From UBA8752 sp002172485 (lineage in GTDB: Bacteria > Bacteroidota > Bacteroidia > Flavobacteriales_D > Sanyastnellaceae): DNA of 61,085 bases. A program made the translations under genes and the position numbers. The stretch lies in NCBI GenBank assembly GCA_042089915.1, contig JBELJZ010000016.1, forward strand, positions 1-61,085, in the 5' to 3' direction. The notes beneath the pieces were generated by a model that saw nothing but the letters and a program-made list of their open reading frames with translations, was not told the origin of the DNA and searched no databases. Below are positions 1-8,458 of this stretch, one piece after another (the stretch's first letter is position 1; the number at the start of each line of letters is the position of its first letter).

Positions 1-8
1 TTGAGGGC

Positions 9-203
9 ATGAACGCCACGTACTCCTGCGGCCAATGCGGCATGTCCGTCAAGGCCCAATGCGCCAAATGCGACGTCCCCTTGGAAAACGGTCACCTCGA
101 CCTGCCCGACGGTTCTTCCGTTCAAGTCTCCCGCTGCCCGTCCTGCGAGGGCAAGATCAAGTCGCCCCTCTGCTGCGGCGCCGACATGACCTGCAGCGCG
201 TGA
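9..203 (+). CDS. Small zinc-ribbon protein
   Basis: This 64-residue protein is dominated by cysteine pairs: CxxC at residues 7/10, 18/21 and 43/46, plus a CCGADMTC cluster at 55-62. That pattern is typical of small zinc-ribbon proteins, so it probably binds one or two Zn ions; no enzymatic role can be assigned. The ATG at 9 is the first in-frame start visible, and nothing upstream is available to test alternatives. Its TGA overlaps the GTG start of the next gene (GTGA at 200-203), which suggests translational coupling. I do not recognise a specific family. Confidence 0.7.
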   Translation: MNATYSCGQCGMSVKAQCAKCDVPLENGHLDLPDGSSVQVSRCPSCEGKIKSPLCCGADMTCSA

Positions 204-1441
204 CCCGCCAGCCCCCCCGACTCGGTGCTGGCCTCCATCTTGGCCTCTACCTCATCCTTTGGGCTGCCATCTCGGCCCTGCTCGTGTCCTGCCAGACGGG
301 AAACGACCTCCCTGCCCTCGGGGACCACACCGTCGTGCTGTGGTCCGCTGACACCATGGCCTTCGTGCCCGGCCGGCCCATGGATACGGTCCTGACCGAC
401 CGAGGCGACTTCCGCCTCGATGCCGGCCGCATCCGGCTGAAGCCGATCGCCTTGCCCCACCGCGACCGACAGTGCGCCATCACCGTGGACGTCAGCTTGC
501 GCTCCGCCGGCGACCCGTGGGACAAGAGCGGCACCCTGTTTGCCTTTGCGGACGGGGCGGGCCGCGACTACCTCCAGCGTATGCAGCAGGGCGGCGATGC
601 CGACACCATCGGCTTCGCTGGCATTGTGTCCGACCCGGAGGAAGCCAACCGGGAGCCCGCCCTCGAGTTGCTGCGCTTCATCACCCCCTTCGGCGTCGGC
701 CACTTCAGCCACAGTGAACGCGCCCAAGCCTTCAAGCCAGAATCCGTCGGCGCTTGGGCCGACAGTGTCCACTGGTCCGCGGACCTCTCCCACATGCAAT
801 CGTGGCTCACCGACACCGACACACTGTGGGTCGGCATCTACATCGACACCTGGACTGCTGAAGGCTACACTGTGAGCGCCAGCATCACCATGGAAGAGAG
901 TGACCTCCCCTGCGATGTCGCCCTCGATCAGACCACCCGCCCGCTCCTCAACACGACCAAGCTCGCCCACGACCAGCGGCCCTACACGGCCTTCCCCGAA
1001 AGCCCGCTCACGGTCCCATTCACCCTCGACGCCGCCTCAAAGGGCGCCACCCTCGACTTTCTGACCACGGGCCACGGCGGCCATGCGGGTGGCGACGAAT
1101 TCACCGAGCAAGAGCACCTCCTCCTCCTCGATGGCGACACCCTGAAGCGATGGACCCCTTGGCGCACCGACTGCGGCGCTTACCGCAGGTTCAACCCGAC
1201 GAGCGGTTTCTGGCCCTCCACCTACGTCGTCCGCGGCGACACCCTCGAGGAGCGCGTCGCCTCTTCCGACCTCAGCCGCTCCAACTGGTGCCCGGGCGAC
1301 GATGTAAAGCCACTCCGCCTCGAACTCGGCGACCTCGCCGCCGGCGAGCACACCCTCGAAATCGCCATTCCCGGCGCTCAATCCTGGACGGACAGCACGT
1401 TCAACTTCTGGAACATCGCCGCCACACTCCACCACCCATGA
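200..1441 (+). CDS. PNGase F-like peptide-N-glycosidase, lipoprotein
   Basis: The C-terminal half carries features of the peptide:N-glycosidase F family: an HGGHAGGDEF stretch near residue 295, a WRTDCGAYRRFNP stretch near 330 and SNWCPGDD near 373. Family members cleave the amide bond between Asn and N-glycans on glycoproteins. The GTG at 200 was chosen because it overlaps the previous stop and yields a good lipoprotein signal ending LLVSC with Cys31; the longer reading frame upstream is the out-of-phase shadow of the zinc-ribbon gene. At 413 residues it is a little longer than the classical secreted enzyme, and membrane anchoring differs from it. Catalytic Asp/Glu residues were not assigned with certainty. 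It overlaps the next gene by ATGA. Confidence 0.75.
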   Translation: MTRQPPRLGAGLHLGLYLILWAAISALLVSCQTGNDLPALGDHTVVLWSADTMAFVPGRPMDTVLTDRGDFRLDAGRIRLKPIALPHRDRQCAITVDVSLRSAGDPWDKSGTLFAFADGAGRDYLQRMQQGGDADTIGFAGIVSDPEEANREPALELLRFITPFGVGHFSHSERAQAFKPESVGAWADSVHWSADLSHMQSWLTDTDTLWVGIYIDTWTAEGYTVSASITMEESDLPCDVALDQTTRPLLNTTKLAHDQRPYTAFPESPLTVPFTLDAASKGATLDFLTTGHGGHAGGDEFTEQEHLLLLDGDTLKRWTPWRTDCGAYRRFNPTSGFWPSTYVVRGDTLEERVASSDLSRSNWCPGDDVKPLRLELGDLAAGEHTLEIAIPGAQSWTDSTFNFWNIAATLHHP

Positions 1442-2235
1442 GCCTGACCTGCTACCGCATCCACGCCTTCACCCTGGACCCGTTCGGTGGCAACCCCGCC
1501 TGCGTCATCCCCATGACCCGGTGGCCGGACGACGCTTGGATGCTGAAAATGGCCCAGGAAATGGCGGTGGCCGAGACCGCATTCATCGTCCCCACCCCGG
1601 ACGATCCCGAGGCCGAATTCCACCTGCGCTGGTTCACCCCTGACATCGAAATGGACCTGTGCGGCCACGCGACCCTGGCCAGCGCCCACACTGTCCTTCA
1701 CCACATCACACCCAACGCGGAAGCCGTTCGCTTCAACTCCGCCAGCGGCATCCTGACGGTGCGCAAGACCGACGACGGCCGGCTCGAGATGGACCTCCCC
1801 TCGCGACCACCGGAGCCCGCCAAATTGCCAGAGCCCATCGCCAACGCCCTGAACCACGCCCCCACTGCCGTCCTGAAGGCCCGCGACTACGTCCTCGTCT
1901 ACCCGGACCAGGCCACGGTAGACGCCATCACCATCGACCGCGCAGAATTCGACCAGATCCACCTCGGCCACGGCGGCGTCATTGTGACCGCACCCGGCGA
2001 CGACGTCGACTTCGTGTCCCGCTTCTTCACCCCACAGGCCACCATTCTGGAGGACCCCGTCACGGGTTCGGCCCACTGCTCCCTCGTCCCCTACTGGAAC
2101 ACCCAAACCGGCCAGACGGCATTCTGGGCTGAACAACGCTCCGCCAGACGTGGCCAACTGCACTGCGCCCTCGACGGCAACCGCGTGAAGGTCCGCGGCC
2201 ACGCTCTTACCTTCAGCGTCGCCACCCTCGCCTAA
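1438..2235 (+). CDS. PhzF-family isomerase/epimerase
   Basis: The 265-residue protein has the signature PhzF motifs: DPFGGNPA at 14-21, the AET segment with Glu46 at the position of the family's catalytic glutamate, CGHATLASAH near 75-84 and EDPVTGSAHC near 207-216. PhzF-like enzymes are two-domain, diaminopimelate-epimerase-fold isomerases; most family members outside phenazine clusters have unknown substrates, and no phenazine genes are present here. The ATG at 1438 overlaps the PNGase stop by ATGA, so the three-gene unit is probably co-transcribed. Confidence 0.9.
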   Translation: MSLTCYRIHAFTLDPFGGNPACVIPMTRWPDDAWMLKMAQEMAVAETAFIVPTPDDPEAEFHLRWFTPDIEMDLCGHATLASAHTVLHHITPNAEAVRFNSASGILTVRKTDDGRLEMDLPSRPPEPAKLPEPIANALNHAPTAVLKARDYVLVYPDQATVDAITIDRAEFDQIHLGHGGVIVTAPGDDVDFVSRFFTPQATILEDPVTGSAHCSLVPYWNTQTGQTAFWAEQRSARRGQLHCALDGNRVKVRGHALTFSVATLA

Positions 2236-2344
2236 CCGGCAAGGCTCAAGTCCCGACGGGACTAAGAGATCGACGGCTTCGGGGCGATGGCACAGACGTC
2301 TCAGTTCGTGCGGAAGGCCTCAGGTTCCTTTGTGCGGAGCGTGC

Positions 2345-2352
2345 TAGTTTCG
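2345..2352 (+). promoter_or_regulatory. -7-like element TAGTTTCG before the thioredoxin-family gene
   Basis: TAGTTTCG matches seven of eight positions of the Bacteroidota -7 consensus TAnnTTTG and ends 6 bases before the ATG at 2359. No clear -33 TTG is visible at the usual spacing. A short hairpin (AGTCCC-GAC-GGGACT, 2249-2263) lies upstream without a T tract. Confidence 0.35.
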
Positions 2353-2358
2353 GTGGCC

Positions 2359-2919
2359 ATGGCATTGACCCCCACCACCGAGATACCCTTGGGCTTTCAG
2401 GCCGCCGACTTCAAGCTTCCCAATGCCGTGGATGGACAACTCGTCCATGGACAGTCCCTCATGGAGGAGCGCCCCTCGGTGGTCGTGTTCATGTGCAACC
2501 ACTGCCCCTTCGTGGTGCACATCCTCGACCAGCTCACCGCGATGGCGCGCGATTACGGTCAGCGCGGCATCCAATTTATCGCGATCTCCAGCAACGATGT
2601 GGCCAACTACCCGATGGACGGCCCGGAGGAGATGAAGGCGCTGGCGGAGGAATGCGGGTTCGATTTTCCCTACCTCTACGACGAGACGCAGGAGGTGGCG
2701 CGGGCGTACGATGCAGCGTGCACGCCCGATTTCAGCGTGTTCGATGCCGACCGGCGGTGCGTGTACCGCGGGCGGTTCGATGCATCGCGTCCGGGCAATG
2801 ACATTCCGGTGACGGGCGAAGACCTGGCCCAAGTGTTGGACCACCTGCTCGCCGGGGACCCCGTGCCTGCAGAAGGTCAAGCGCCCTCGATGGGGTGCAA
2901 CATCAAATGGAAGGCTTGA
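2359..2919 (+). CDS. Thioredoxin-fold (AhpC/TSA-type) family protein
   Basis: The 186-residue protein has a thioredoxin-like fold with a CNHCPF active-site motif near residue 47 and a second cysteine in an ACTPDF segment near 126, as in the cytoplasmic redoxin-like proteins annotated simply as thioredoxin family. It probably reduces or oxidises thiols; the partner is unknown. The ATG at 2359 is preferred to the in-frame ATG at 2287, because the extra 24 residues are not family-like and a -7-like element sits just before 2359. There is no signal peptide from the chosen start. It converges with, and overlaps by 17 bases, the downstream mannosidase gene. Confidence 0.85.
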   Translation: MALTPTTEIPLGFQAADFKLPNAVDGQLVHGQSLMEERPSVVVFMCNHCPFVVHILDQLTAMARDYGQRGIQFIAISSNDVANYPMDGPEEMKALAEECGFDFPYLYDETQEVARAYDAACTPDFSVFDADRRCVYRGRFDASRPGNDIPVTGEDLAQVLDHLLAGDPVPAEGQAPSMGCNIKWKA

Positions 2920-5431
2920 GGGCGGACTGAACCTCTGCGAAGTGGGTCACCCTGACCAGTCCAGGGTCGGCAGGGGCACCGTCTGGGTCCAGAAAACGAA
3001 GGCGTTTGGGGCAGTGCGGAAGAAGCAGGAACCCATTGTCCTCGAAGCGCCCAGCGTGCTCTGCGCGCAACCATACCCCCGCTGTCGGAGCACCCGTTTT
3101 CAACATCACGCCGTCACCGGTGGGCTCCACCCGCACCGACGAAGCGGGCCAATCCACTTGGCTCACGGGCCGCGGAAAAAAGACGCCTTCGTCAACGATC
3201 TGACCTGTCTCATTGCGCCACGACCAAGCGCACAAGGCCTCCTGTGACCAAGGCATGAAGGACAACCTCGCTTCGGAGAAAGCCGAGACGTCCAAGGCCC
3301 TCTGCCCGCTGGTGAGGGTGTCTCCGGTCAGGGACAGGTGCGCCCAAGTCAGCGTGCCGCGCACCGGGTCCGGTCCGGCGTTGAGGGCCATCCAAGATGA
3401 CGCGCTGCGGTCCGGCACGATGCGGACCGGCTGGTTGGCATGGCGCACGGCGTGGTGGGCCAACTTCCACCGGCCGGCATGGTCCACCGTCGACCACGAC
3501 ACGGTCGGCCAGACGTCGTCCAACTGCCAATACAAGGAGCCCGATGTCCGGCCTTGAGAGCAACGGTGACGCTCCACAGCCTGCCGGAGCCCTTCGGCTT
3601 GGGTCAGCTGGCTCATATAAGTCCAAGCGGCGAGTCGGTCACCACCAGTCCAATTGGCCACATCCACCGCCTCGGGGTCGGCGAAGTACATCGCGGCATA
3701 GTGCCGCATCATGTCCCACCCATCAAAGCCCGGTTCGAGCCAGTCCATGGTGCAGCGTTGGCGAAACTGCAGGGTGGCATCCGTCCAATCCTGCACCCCA
3801 ACTTCCTGCAACGTGCGGCGATCCGGCAAGCTCTGCAAGCCGAATTCGCTCGCAAAGCGCCCCGCTTCGTCCGTGTAGTACTCAAACCCGGTCTTGCCAA
3901 ACCACACCCCCCAATCGTGCTGGTCGCCCGACGCTTTCGGTTGTTCCAGATCAAGGTGGTGGGGAGAGGAAGGTTGGTATTCCCCTCCTTCCAATCGGGC
4001 CACCAATTCCGGCAAGGCCGCTTCGAAGACCACCTGATACGCCCGGGCGACCGCCGCGGAATCGGCGCCGTGCAGTCCATACATGTCTTGCCATCCCCAG
4101 TCGCGCCACGCCTTCTCCGACTCGTTGTTGCCCGCCCAAATCGCCAGCGACGTCCGGTTCCGAAGGCGCCTCACCTGCTGCTCGGCCTCAGCGAGGAAGT
4201 TGGCTCGCCATGCCGCATCGCCCGGTACCATGGCGCAAGCGTTCATGAAGTCCTGCCACACGAGAATGCCCCATTCATCGCACAAATCGTAAAGCCGCTC
4301 GTCTCCATAGTGGGCACCGCCCCAGAGGCGGACCATGTTCATGTGGGCCGCCACAGCATCCTCGATCACCCTGCGCCATCGGGTCTCCGCGCGGACCGGA
4401 AAGAAGTCGGGCGGAATCACATTGGCCCCGCGGGCCTGAACCGGAACGCCATTGACCACGCATTGCATCGCGTGGCCATGCGCATCCGGAGCCCGGTTCC
4501 AAGCCAGTGTTCGGATGCCGAAGCGCCAATTCGCCCTTTGTCCGTCCGAACCTGAGAGCAGCAGCTGATACAGTGGCTGGTCGCCCATGCCGTTCGGCCA
4601 CCAGAGATCGGGGTGGGCCACGGTGAACTGGTGGGTCACCGAATCGATGCGGACCCATTGCATGGCGACATCCTGGCCGTCTTTCTGCAGTCGGGCAGTG
4701 ATGTCCGACACGGGACGCTCCCAACGCACACGACAGTTGGCCATGGCTGTGTCCGCAGATTCCACCATCAGCCGAAATGGCGGCAATTCCAAGTCCGTCC
4801 GCACCCAACGAACGGGCTTCCAAATCCCACTGGTCGCGAGTCGGGGGCCCCAGTCCCAGCCGTAGTGGTACATCGCCTTCCGCGTGACCGCACTGGTCTG
4901 GCGCCCAATCGGCTTGGCCTCATTGCTGGCGGGCACCGGCCAAGGCGACCCATCCAAGGCAGCCTGCCCCATGCGAATGGGACTGAGCAAGCGCACGACC
5001 AAGGTGTCGTATCCAGCAAGAGACAAGTCGGCCTCAGGGATGCGCCAAGTTCGGTGCATGTTGTTGGCAGACAGCACCCCGACCCCATTGACCTCGACCT
5101 CGGCATACGTGTCCAACCCAGCGAATTCCAGCGCCCATTCCCCATCATCAGGCGGACTGTGCAACACCGTGCGATAGGTCCAATCCCGATTTTCAACCCA
5201 TTGAACGTCCAACTCGGACTGGTCCGCAAAGGGGTTCGGAAGGAGATTGTGGACCAAGAGGTCGGTGTGAATGGAGCCCGGCACATCCGCTGTTCGCCAG
5301 AGACCACTGGTGTCCTGGAACGTCCAAGACTGGACTTCCAAAGCAGTGGGTACCGGAACGTCTCCGCACCCCGCCCAAAAAACCAGACAACAGCACCCCC
5401 CCAGTAGAACAGACTTCAATCCAAAAGGCAT
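2903..5431 (-). CDS. GH2 beta-mannosidase, lipoprotein
   Basis: The 842-residue protein reads through as a GH2 enzyme of the beta-mannosidase type: sugar-binding domain, immunoglobulin-like domain with HYGWDWGPR near residue 190, and TIM barrel with NMVRLWGG. The acid/base is in GNNES (Glu437) and the nucleophile is in RFASEFG (Glu529). It should release mannose from beta-mannosides such as N-glycan cores or mannan oligosaccharides. ATG at 5431 gives a lipoprotein-type signal with Cys22 (AGC), so it is probably exported; longer in-frame starts add a non-signal extension. A PNGase F-like gene close by fits a shared interest in glycoprotein glycans, which is inference. Its 3' end overlaps the convergent thioredoxin-family gene. 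Confidence 0.9.
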   Translation of the reverse strand: MPFGLKSVLLGGCCCLVFWAGCGDVPVPTALEVQSWTFQDTSGLWRTADVPGSIHTDLLVHNLLPNPFADQSELDVQWVENRDWTYRTVLHSPPDDGEWALEFAGLDTYAEVEVNGVGVLSANNMHRTWRIPEADLSLAGYDTLVVRLLSPIRMGQAALDGSPWPVPASNEAKPIGRQTSAVTRKAMYHYGWDWGPRLATSGIWKPVRWVRTDLELPPFRLMVESADTAMANCRVRWERPVSDITARLQKDGQDVAMQWVRIDSVTHQFTVAHPDLWWPNGMGDQPLYQLLLSGSDGQRANWRFGIRTLAWNRAPDAHGHAMQCVVNGVPVQARGANVIPPDFFPVRAETRWRRVIEDAVAAHMNMVRLWGGAHYGDERLYDLCDEWGILVWQDFMNACAMVPGDAAWRANFLAEAEQQVRRLRNRTSLAIWAGNNESEKAWRDWGWQDMYGLHGADSAAVARAYQVVFEAALPELVARLEGGEYQPSSPHHLDLEQPKASGDQHDWGVWFGKTGFEYYTDEAGRFASEFGLQSLPDRRTLQEVGVQDWTDATLQFRQRCTMDWLEPGFDGWDMMRHYAAMYFADPEAVDVANWTGGDRLAAWTYMSQLTQAEGLRQAVERHRCSQGRTSGSLYWQLDDVWPTVSWSTVDHAGRWKLAHHAVRHANQPVRIVPDRSASSWMALNAGPDPVRGTLTWAHLSLTGDTLTSGQRALDVSAFSEARLSFMPWSQEALCAWSWRNETGQIVDEGVFFPRPVSQVDWPASSVRVEPTGDGVMLKTGAPTAGVWLRAEHAGRFEDNGFLLLPHCPKRLRFLDPDGAPADPGLVRVTHFAEVQSALKPSI

Positions 5432-5435
5432 CGAG

Positions 5436-5444
5436 CAAAAGGTA
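5436..5444 (-). promoter_or_regulatory. -7-like element TACCTTTTG before the GH2 gene
   Basis: On the minus strand TACCTTTTG lies four bases before the ATG at 5431. It resembles TAnnTTTG with one extra T. The placement implies a transcript starting at or next to the start codon. Confidence 0.35.
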
Positions 5445-5807
5445 GGACGTCCACGAGATGTGGCCATCGCAGGAAGCCGTTGACACCGCTCTGTACGTCC
5501 CATGCGCATTGGATTTCAAAGTACTTCCAAGGCATCCGTAGATCACCTCTGGCTTGGTACATCCCGAATACCCGGACTGAGGCTGTCCAAAACCCTATAC
5601 TGCGTCACCACGGGGCTGTCGACTTCATTCAGTGCCTGGTTCGACAAAAACCAACCCAAAATCGAGCAACACCCTCTTTTGTTGAAGGAACAAAAACAAC
5701 AAGTTTCACAAATCCTAATTGGCACACCAGACTGTCAGCAATCCCTTCATTTCAAGTAGATTAAGTGTGATTCCTACCTTACTTTTAAGGCACACCTTAT
5801 CTGTTCA
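5445..5807. other. Intergenic region between divergent genes
   Basis: About 360 bases, visibly more AT-rich than the flanking genes. Short open frames here have unnatural composition and were not accepted. A weak -7-like TACTTTTA at 5780-5787 precedes the plus-strand membrane-protein gene at 5808. I see no RNA gene or terminator. Confidence 0.5.
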
Positions 5808-6221
5808 ATGAAACATTTACTTCCCTTTCTCGCGGGCTTCGTCGCCTTCGTCGTTGTCAGCAGCGTTTTCTATATGGCCATCATGCCATATCCGACCAGT
5901 TCTTGCGTCGTACCGCAAGATCAGATGAATGTGGGCGCCATGTTGTTTGGCAATTTGCTCATGGTCGGCCTCGCCACCTACATGGTCAACCTCGCAGGCG
6001 ACTACTCCCTTCGCAACGGCGCCATTCACGGAGCCGTCGCCGGCCTCACCGCCAATGGGTTGCTCAACATTTTCGTCTACGCCTTCTTCACGTGTGACGG
6101 CGGTCACATCTTCCCCATTGCGGAAGTGGGCATGGACATTGTCGCCAACGTGATCTTCATGGGCATTGCAGGCGCTCTCATCGGCATGATGTACCAGCGC
6201 GGAGCTGCCAAAGCAGCTTGA
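5808..6221 (+). CDS. Four-helix integral membrane protein of unknown function
   Basis: The 137-residue protein has four predicted transmembrane segments (about residues 4-26, 42-62, 71-95 and 106-130) and no recognised catalytic motif. Two cysteines at about 33 and 96 could face the same compartment. The first ATG after an AT-rich spacer was used. Its stop shares one base with the start of the next, also four-helix, gene, so the two are likely co-translated and may form one complex. I do not recognise the family. Confidence 0.8.
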   Translation: MKHLLPFLAGFVAFVVVSSVFYMAIMPYPTSSCVVPQDQMNVGAMLFGNLLMVGLATYMVNLAGDYSLRNGAIHGAVAGLTANGLLNIFVYAFFTCDGGHIFPIAEVGMDIVANVIFMGIAGALIGMMYQRGAAKAA

Positions 6222-6628
6222 TGATGAGTACACGCACTTCTCTGACCGTCATCAGCCTCGTCTATTTGGCACAGGCATTCGGCATCTTCCTCGGTGCCCG
6301 TGCCATTGCCACCGGTGCCTTCCCGGGCATCGCAGAGAGTGAAATGGCCCTGCTCGTCGGCACCTCCATGCATGAAGCCCTCGCTGGCATCGCCTTTTGC
6401 ACGGGAATGGTCCTGTGGTTTTCTAGAAACCTCGAAGCTGGAGCCGATCAAGTCCTCAAAGGATTTGCCATCGGCACGTTGGGCATCATTGGCGTTGCTT
6501 CCTACCACATGGCCACCATGCCTGTGGAGCCGCCGATTCCCCTGCTCGTGATCATGCTCGGCCTGGCCATTTACGCTTGGCTGTCCGCCTCCCGGGCGGG
6601 CTCCGCTGCAAAAATGGCCACAGCCTGA
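6221..6628 (+). CDS. Four-helix integral membrane protein of unknown function
   Basis: This 135-residue protein also has about four hydrophobic segments (near residues 8-28, 45-68, 78-98 and 105-122) and no recognisable domain. The ATG at 6221 overlaps the preceding TGA by one base (a second ATG follows at 6224). It is followed within 20 bases by a strong intrinsic terminator, so the pair forms a bicistronic unit. Function unknown; the partnership with the upstream gene is inferred from arrangement only. Confidence 0.8.
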   Translation: MMSTRTSLTVISLVYLAQAFGIFLGARAIATGAFPGIAESEMALLVGTSMHEALAGIAFCTGMVLWFSRNLEAGADQVLKGFAIGTLGIIGVASYHMATMPVEPPIPLLVIMLGLAIYAWLSASRAGSAAKMATA

Positions 6629-6645
6629 CCTTCTTTCCTTTCATG

Positions 6646-6679
6646 AAAAGCCTCCGAAGCGATTCGGGGGCTTTTTTTT
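6646..6679 (+). terminator. Intrinsic terminator of the two-gene membrane operon
   Basis: Stem AAAAGCCTCCGAA/TTCGGGGGCTTTT with loop GCGA, followed by a run of Ts. The position just after the stop at 6628 and the T tract make it convincing. Confidence 0.85.
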
Positions 6680-6741
6680 ATGCCATGGCTTTGGAAGAGA
6701 AATGGGCACAGGCTTGAAGCCAATTCGTTGAGGAATTTACC

Positions 6742-6960
6742 TCAGGAGGACTTCTCGTCCTTGCCTGGTTTGTGCTGCTCGTGGGTGCGACGGCGTTTTT
6801 CCGTCATGCGGTGCAACTCCTCTCCCCAATCGTTCAAGTCCTCCGGGTCCTCCGGGTTCCATGCAGGCGGTCGCTTGGGGTACACGTTTTTCAAATCGCG
6901 CTTGCGTCCCATGACAGGGTAACCATCGAAGGGCTTTTTCCGTTCAAGAAAGGGGCACAT
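6742..6960 (-). CDS. Small charged protein of unknown function
   Basis: The 72-residue product is rich in Arg, Lys, Glu and Pro, with a PAWNPEDPEDLNDWGEEL segment that reads naturally, and no membrane segment or signal peptide. Starts at 6960 or 6912 are both possible; I kept the longer because its N-terminus continues in the same style. No family recognised. It is divergent from the small gene at 6978 and convergent with the terminated membrane operon. Confidence 0.5.
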   Translation of the reverse strand: MCPFLERKKPFDGYPVMGRKRDLKNVYPKRPPAWNPEDPEDLNDWGEELHRMTEKRRRTHEQHKPGKDEKSS

Positions 6961-6977
6961 CCCGAACCATTTTGATC

Positions 6978-7142
6978 ATGAAGCAACGCACCTCCTCCCT
7001 CGGCATTCGAGCAGTACGGCCCAATGAATCCGGCGCCTTGTGGGACATCGCCCTTCTCACCGACGGCAATGTCATCTTCCCGTCCGTCGGGGTGACTGTG
7101 CCCTTCTCCCGCAACGATGCGGGCATACCCGTCACTTACTGA
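6978..7142 (+). CDS. Possible 54-residue protein
   Basis: An ATG at 6978 opens a 55-codon frame ending TGA at 7142. Codons are mostly G/C-ending, like real genes nearby, and the product (with segments ALWDIALLTDGNVIFPSVGV and PFSRNDAGIPVTY) has natural composition. No domain is recognised. It overlaps the 3' end of the convergent DUF808 gene by 11 bases. It could be a genuine small protein or the remnant of a longer one. Confidence 0.45.
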   Translation: MKQRTSSLGIRAVRPNESGALWDIALLTDGNVIFPSVGVTVPFSRNDAGIPVTY

Positions 7143-7971
7143 CCGCGCCCCGAATCCTCGATCCCAGCCCTTTCAACGCGAGGGCCGCGCTGCCCACCAA
7201 CAGGCCGAGCAAGCCGTCCACAACAAGACCTGGCCACCCGTGGAAGAGGTGGTGCACAGCGTCGATGTGGTGGAAGATGCCGCCTGCAACGAGGAGCAGC
7301 GCCACCGTGCCGACGTGGCTGATGACGCGGATGAGCTTCGGCAACGCCCGGACCATCCCGCGCCCGAGCTTCTGGGCCCAGACCTCATCCCGTTTGGCCA
7401 GCGCCATGCCCACGTCGTCCATGCGAACAATGAGCGCCACCAAGCCGTAGACGCCCACAGTCGCCACGAGGGCGATGATGGACACGACCAACACCTGAAC
7501 CATGAGCTCGGCATCGACCACCTGACTCAAGGCGATGATGATGATCTCCACCGACAGGATGAAATCCACGAGCACGGCAGAACGAATGCGCGTCTTCTCA
7601 TCCGGCCGCTCCACAGGACCTGAACCATGATCCGCGTGGGGACGCAGGGTGTGGACCACCTTCTCGGCGCCTTCGTAGGCGAGATAGACACCCCCTGCAA
7701 GGAGGATGGGCTGGATGAGCCAGCCGGCGAAAGCGCTGAGCAGGAACGCCAGCGGCAGAATGATGAGCTTGTTGAGGAAGGACCCCTTGGTGATGGCCCA
7801 CAGCACCGGGAGCTCCCGTGAGGCCGGGAATCCCACCGCCTTTTCCGCATTGACCGCCAGGTCGTCCCCGAGGATGCCGGCGGTCTTCTTGCCGGCCACC
7901 TTGGTCATCGCCGCCACATCGTCCATGACGAGGGCGAGGTCATCGAGCAGGGCAAAGAATCCAGAGGGCAT
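7132..7971 (-). CDS. DUF808 family inner-membrane protein
   Basis: The 279-residue protein opens with the typical DUF808 start: FFALLDDLA, then DDVAAMTKVAGKKTAGILGDD, and continues with several hydrophobic segments and the family's GGVYLAYEGAEKV stretch near residue 92. Length fits the family (about 280-320). E. coli YedI belongs here; the function is unknown. The ATG at 7971 follows the end of the upstream minus-strand gene by only about 10-15 bases, suggesting one transcript. Confidence 0.9.
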   Translation of the reverse strand: MPSGFFALLDDLALVMDDVAAMTKVAGKKTAGILGDDLAVNAEKAVGFPASRELPVLWAITKGSFLNKLIILPLAFLLSAFAGWLIQPILLAGGVYLAYEGAEKVVHTLRPHADHGSGPVERPDEKTRIRSAVLVDFILSVEIIIIALSQVVDAELMVQVLVVSIIALVATVGVYGLVALIVRMDDVGMALAKRDEVWAQKLGRGMVRALPKLIRVISHVGTVALLLVAGGIFHHIDAVHHLFHGWPGLVVDGLLGLLVGSAALALKGLGSRIRGAVSK

Positions 7972-7985
7972 GGACCGAATCTACT

Positions 7986-8375
7986 TCACCACCGGCAACG
8001 GGCGGATCCGGCCGGTGCGGTAAACAGTGTCGCCATGAAAGATGACCCGCGAATGGGGCCAACGCCTGTCCACCGGGCCAGGCCCCAAGGGCGATGCACA
8101 ACTTCCAACGTCACGGTGTCGCCGAGCATGGCCGCCTTCCATTCCGCCCCGTCAATGCCCATGCCGAGGGCACGGTTCAGGTAGTAATGGCTGGAATCGC
8201 CGGCGAGCCGCATCTGCAGGTCCTGGCTCTTTTCACTCCAACCGAGGTGGGACACCACGCCCGTTACCGTGCGCTCGGGCTCCACGCGGTCGTGGACAAT
8301 CGGCGGCATGAACAACACGAAAAAGGCCACCACGAACAGGCCACCCAGAACCGCCAACAACCGCCACACCATCAT
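7986..8375 (-). CDS. Membrane-anchored protein of unknown function (possible C-terminal frameshift)
   Basis: The 129-residue product has one N-terminal transmembrane segment (about residues 4-25) followed by a small soluble domain with GVVSHLGWSEKSQDLQMRL. No family is recognised. The last 20 codons of this frame have poorer codon choice than the alternative phase, which encodes SRVIFHGDTVYRTGR and ends in TAG at 7981-7983, only 9 bases before the DUF808 start. A one-base deletion around 8052-8056 would join the two. Two ATGs (8375 and 8372) are possible starts. Confidence 0.65.
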   Translation of the reverse strand: MMVWRLLAVLGGLFVVAFFVLFMPPIVHDRVEPERTVTGVVSHLGWSEKSQDLQMRLAGDSSHYYLNRALGMGIDGAEWKAAMLGDTVTLEVVHRPWGLARWTGVGPIRGSSFMATLFTAPAGSARCRW

Positions 8376-8458
8376 GGGGCCAAGATCGCCGCCTCATGTC
8401 GCACAAGGCAACCGTGAGCCAGGGTTTCCCGCCGGCCGAAGCCCAACTCGAGCAGGCC

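Noticed and set aside
5502..5759. Open frame of about 85 codons in the AT-rich gap before 5808
   Set aside because: Ser- and Gln-rich, no codon bias matching real genes, no homology features; more likely non-coding promoter DNA.
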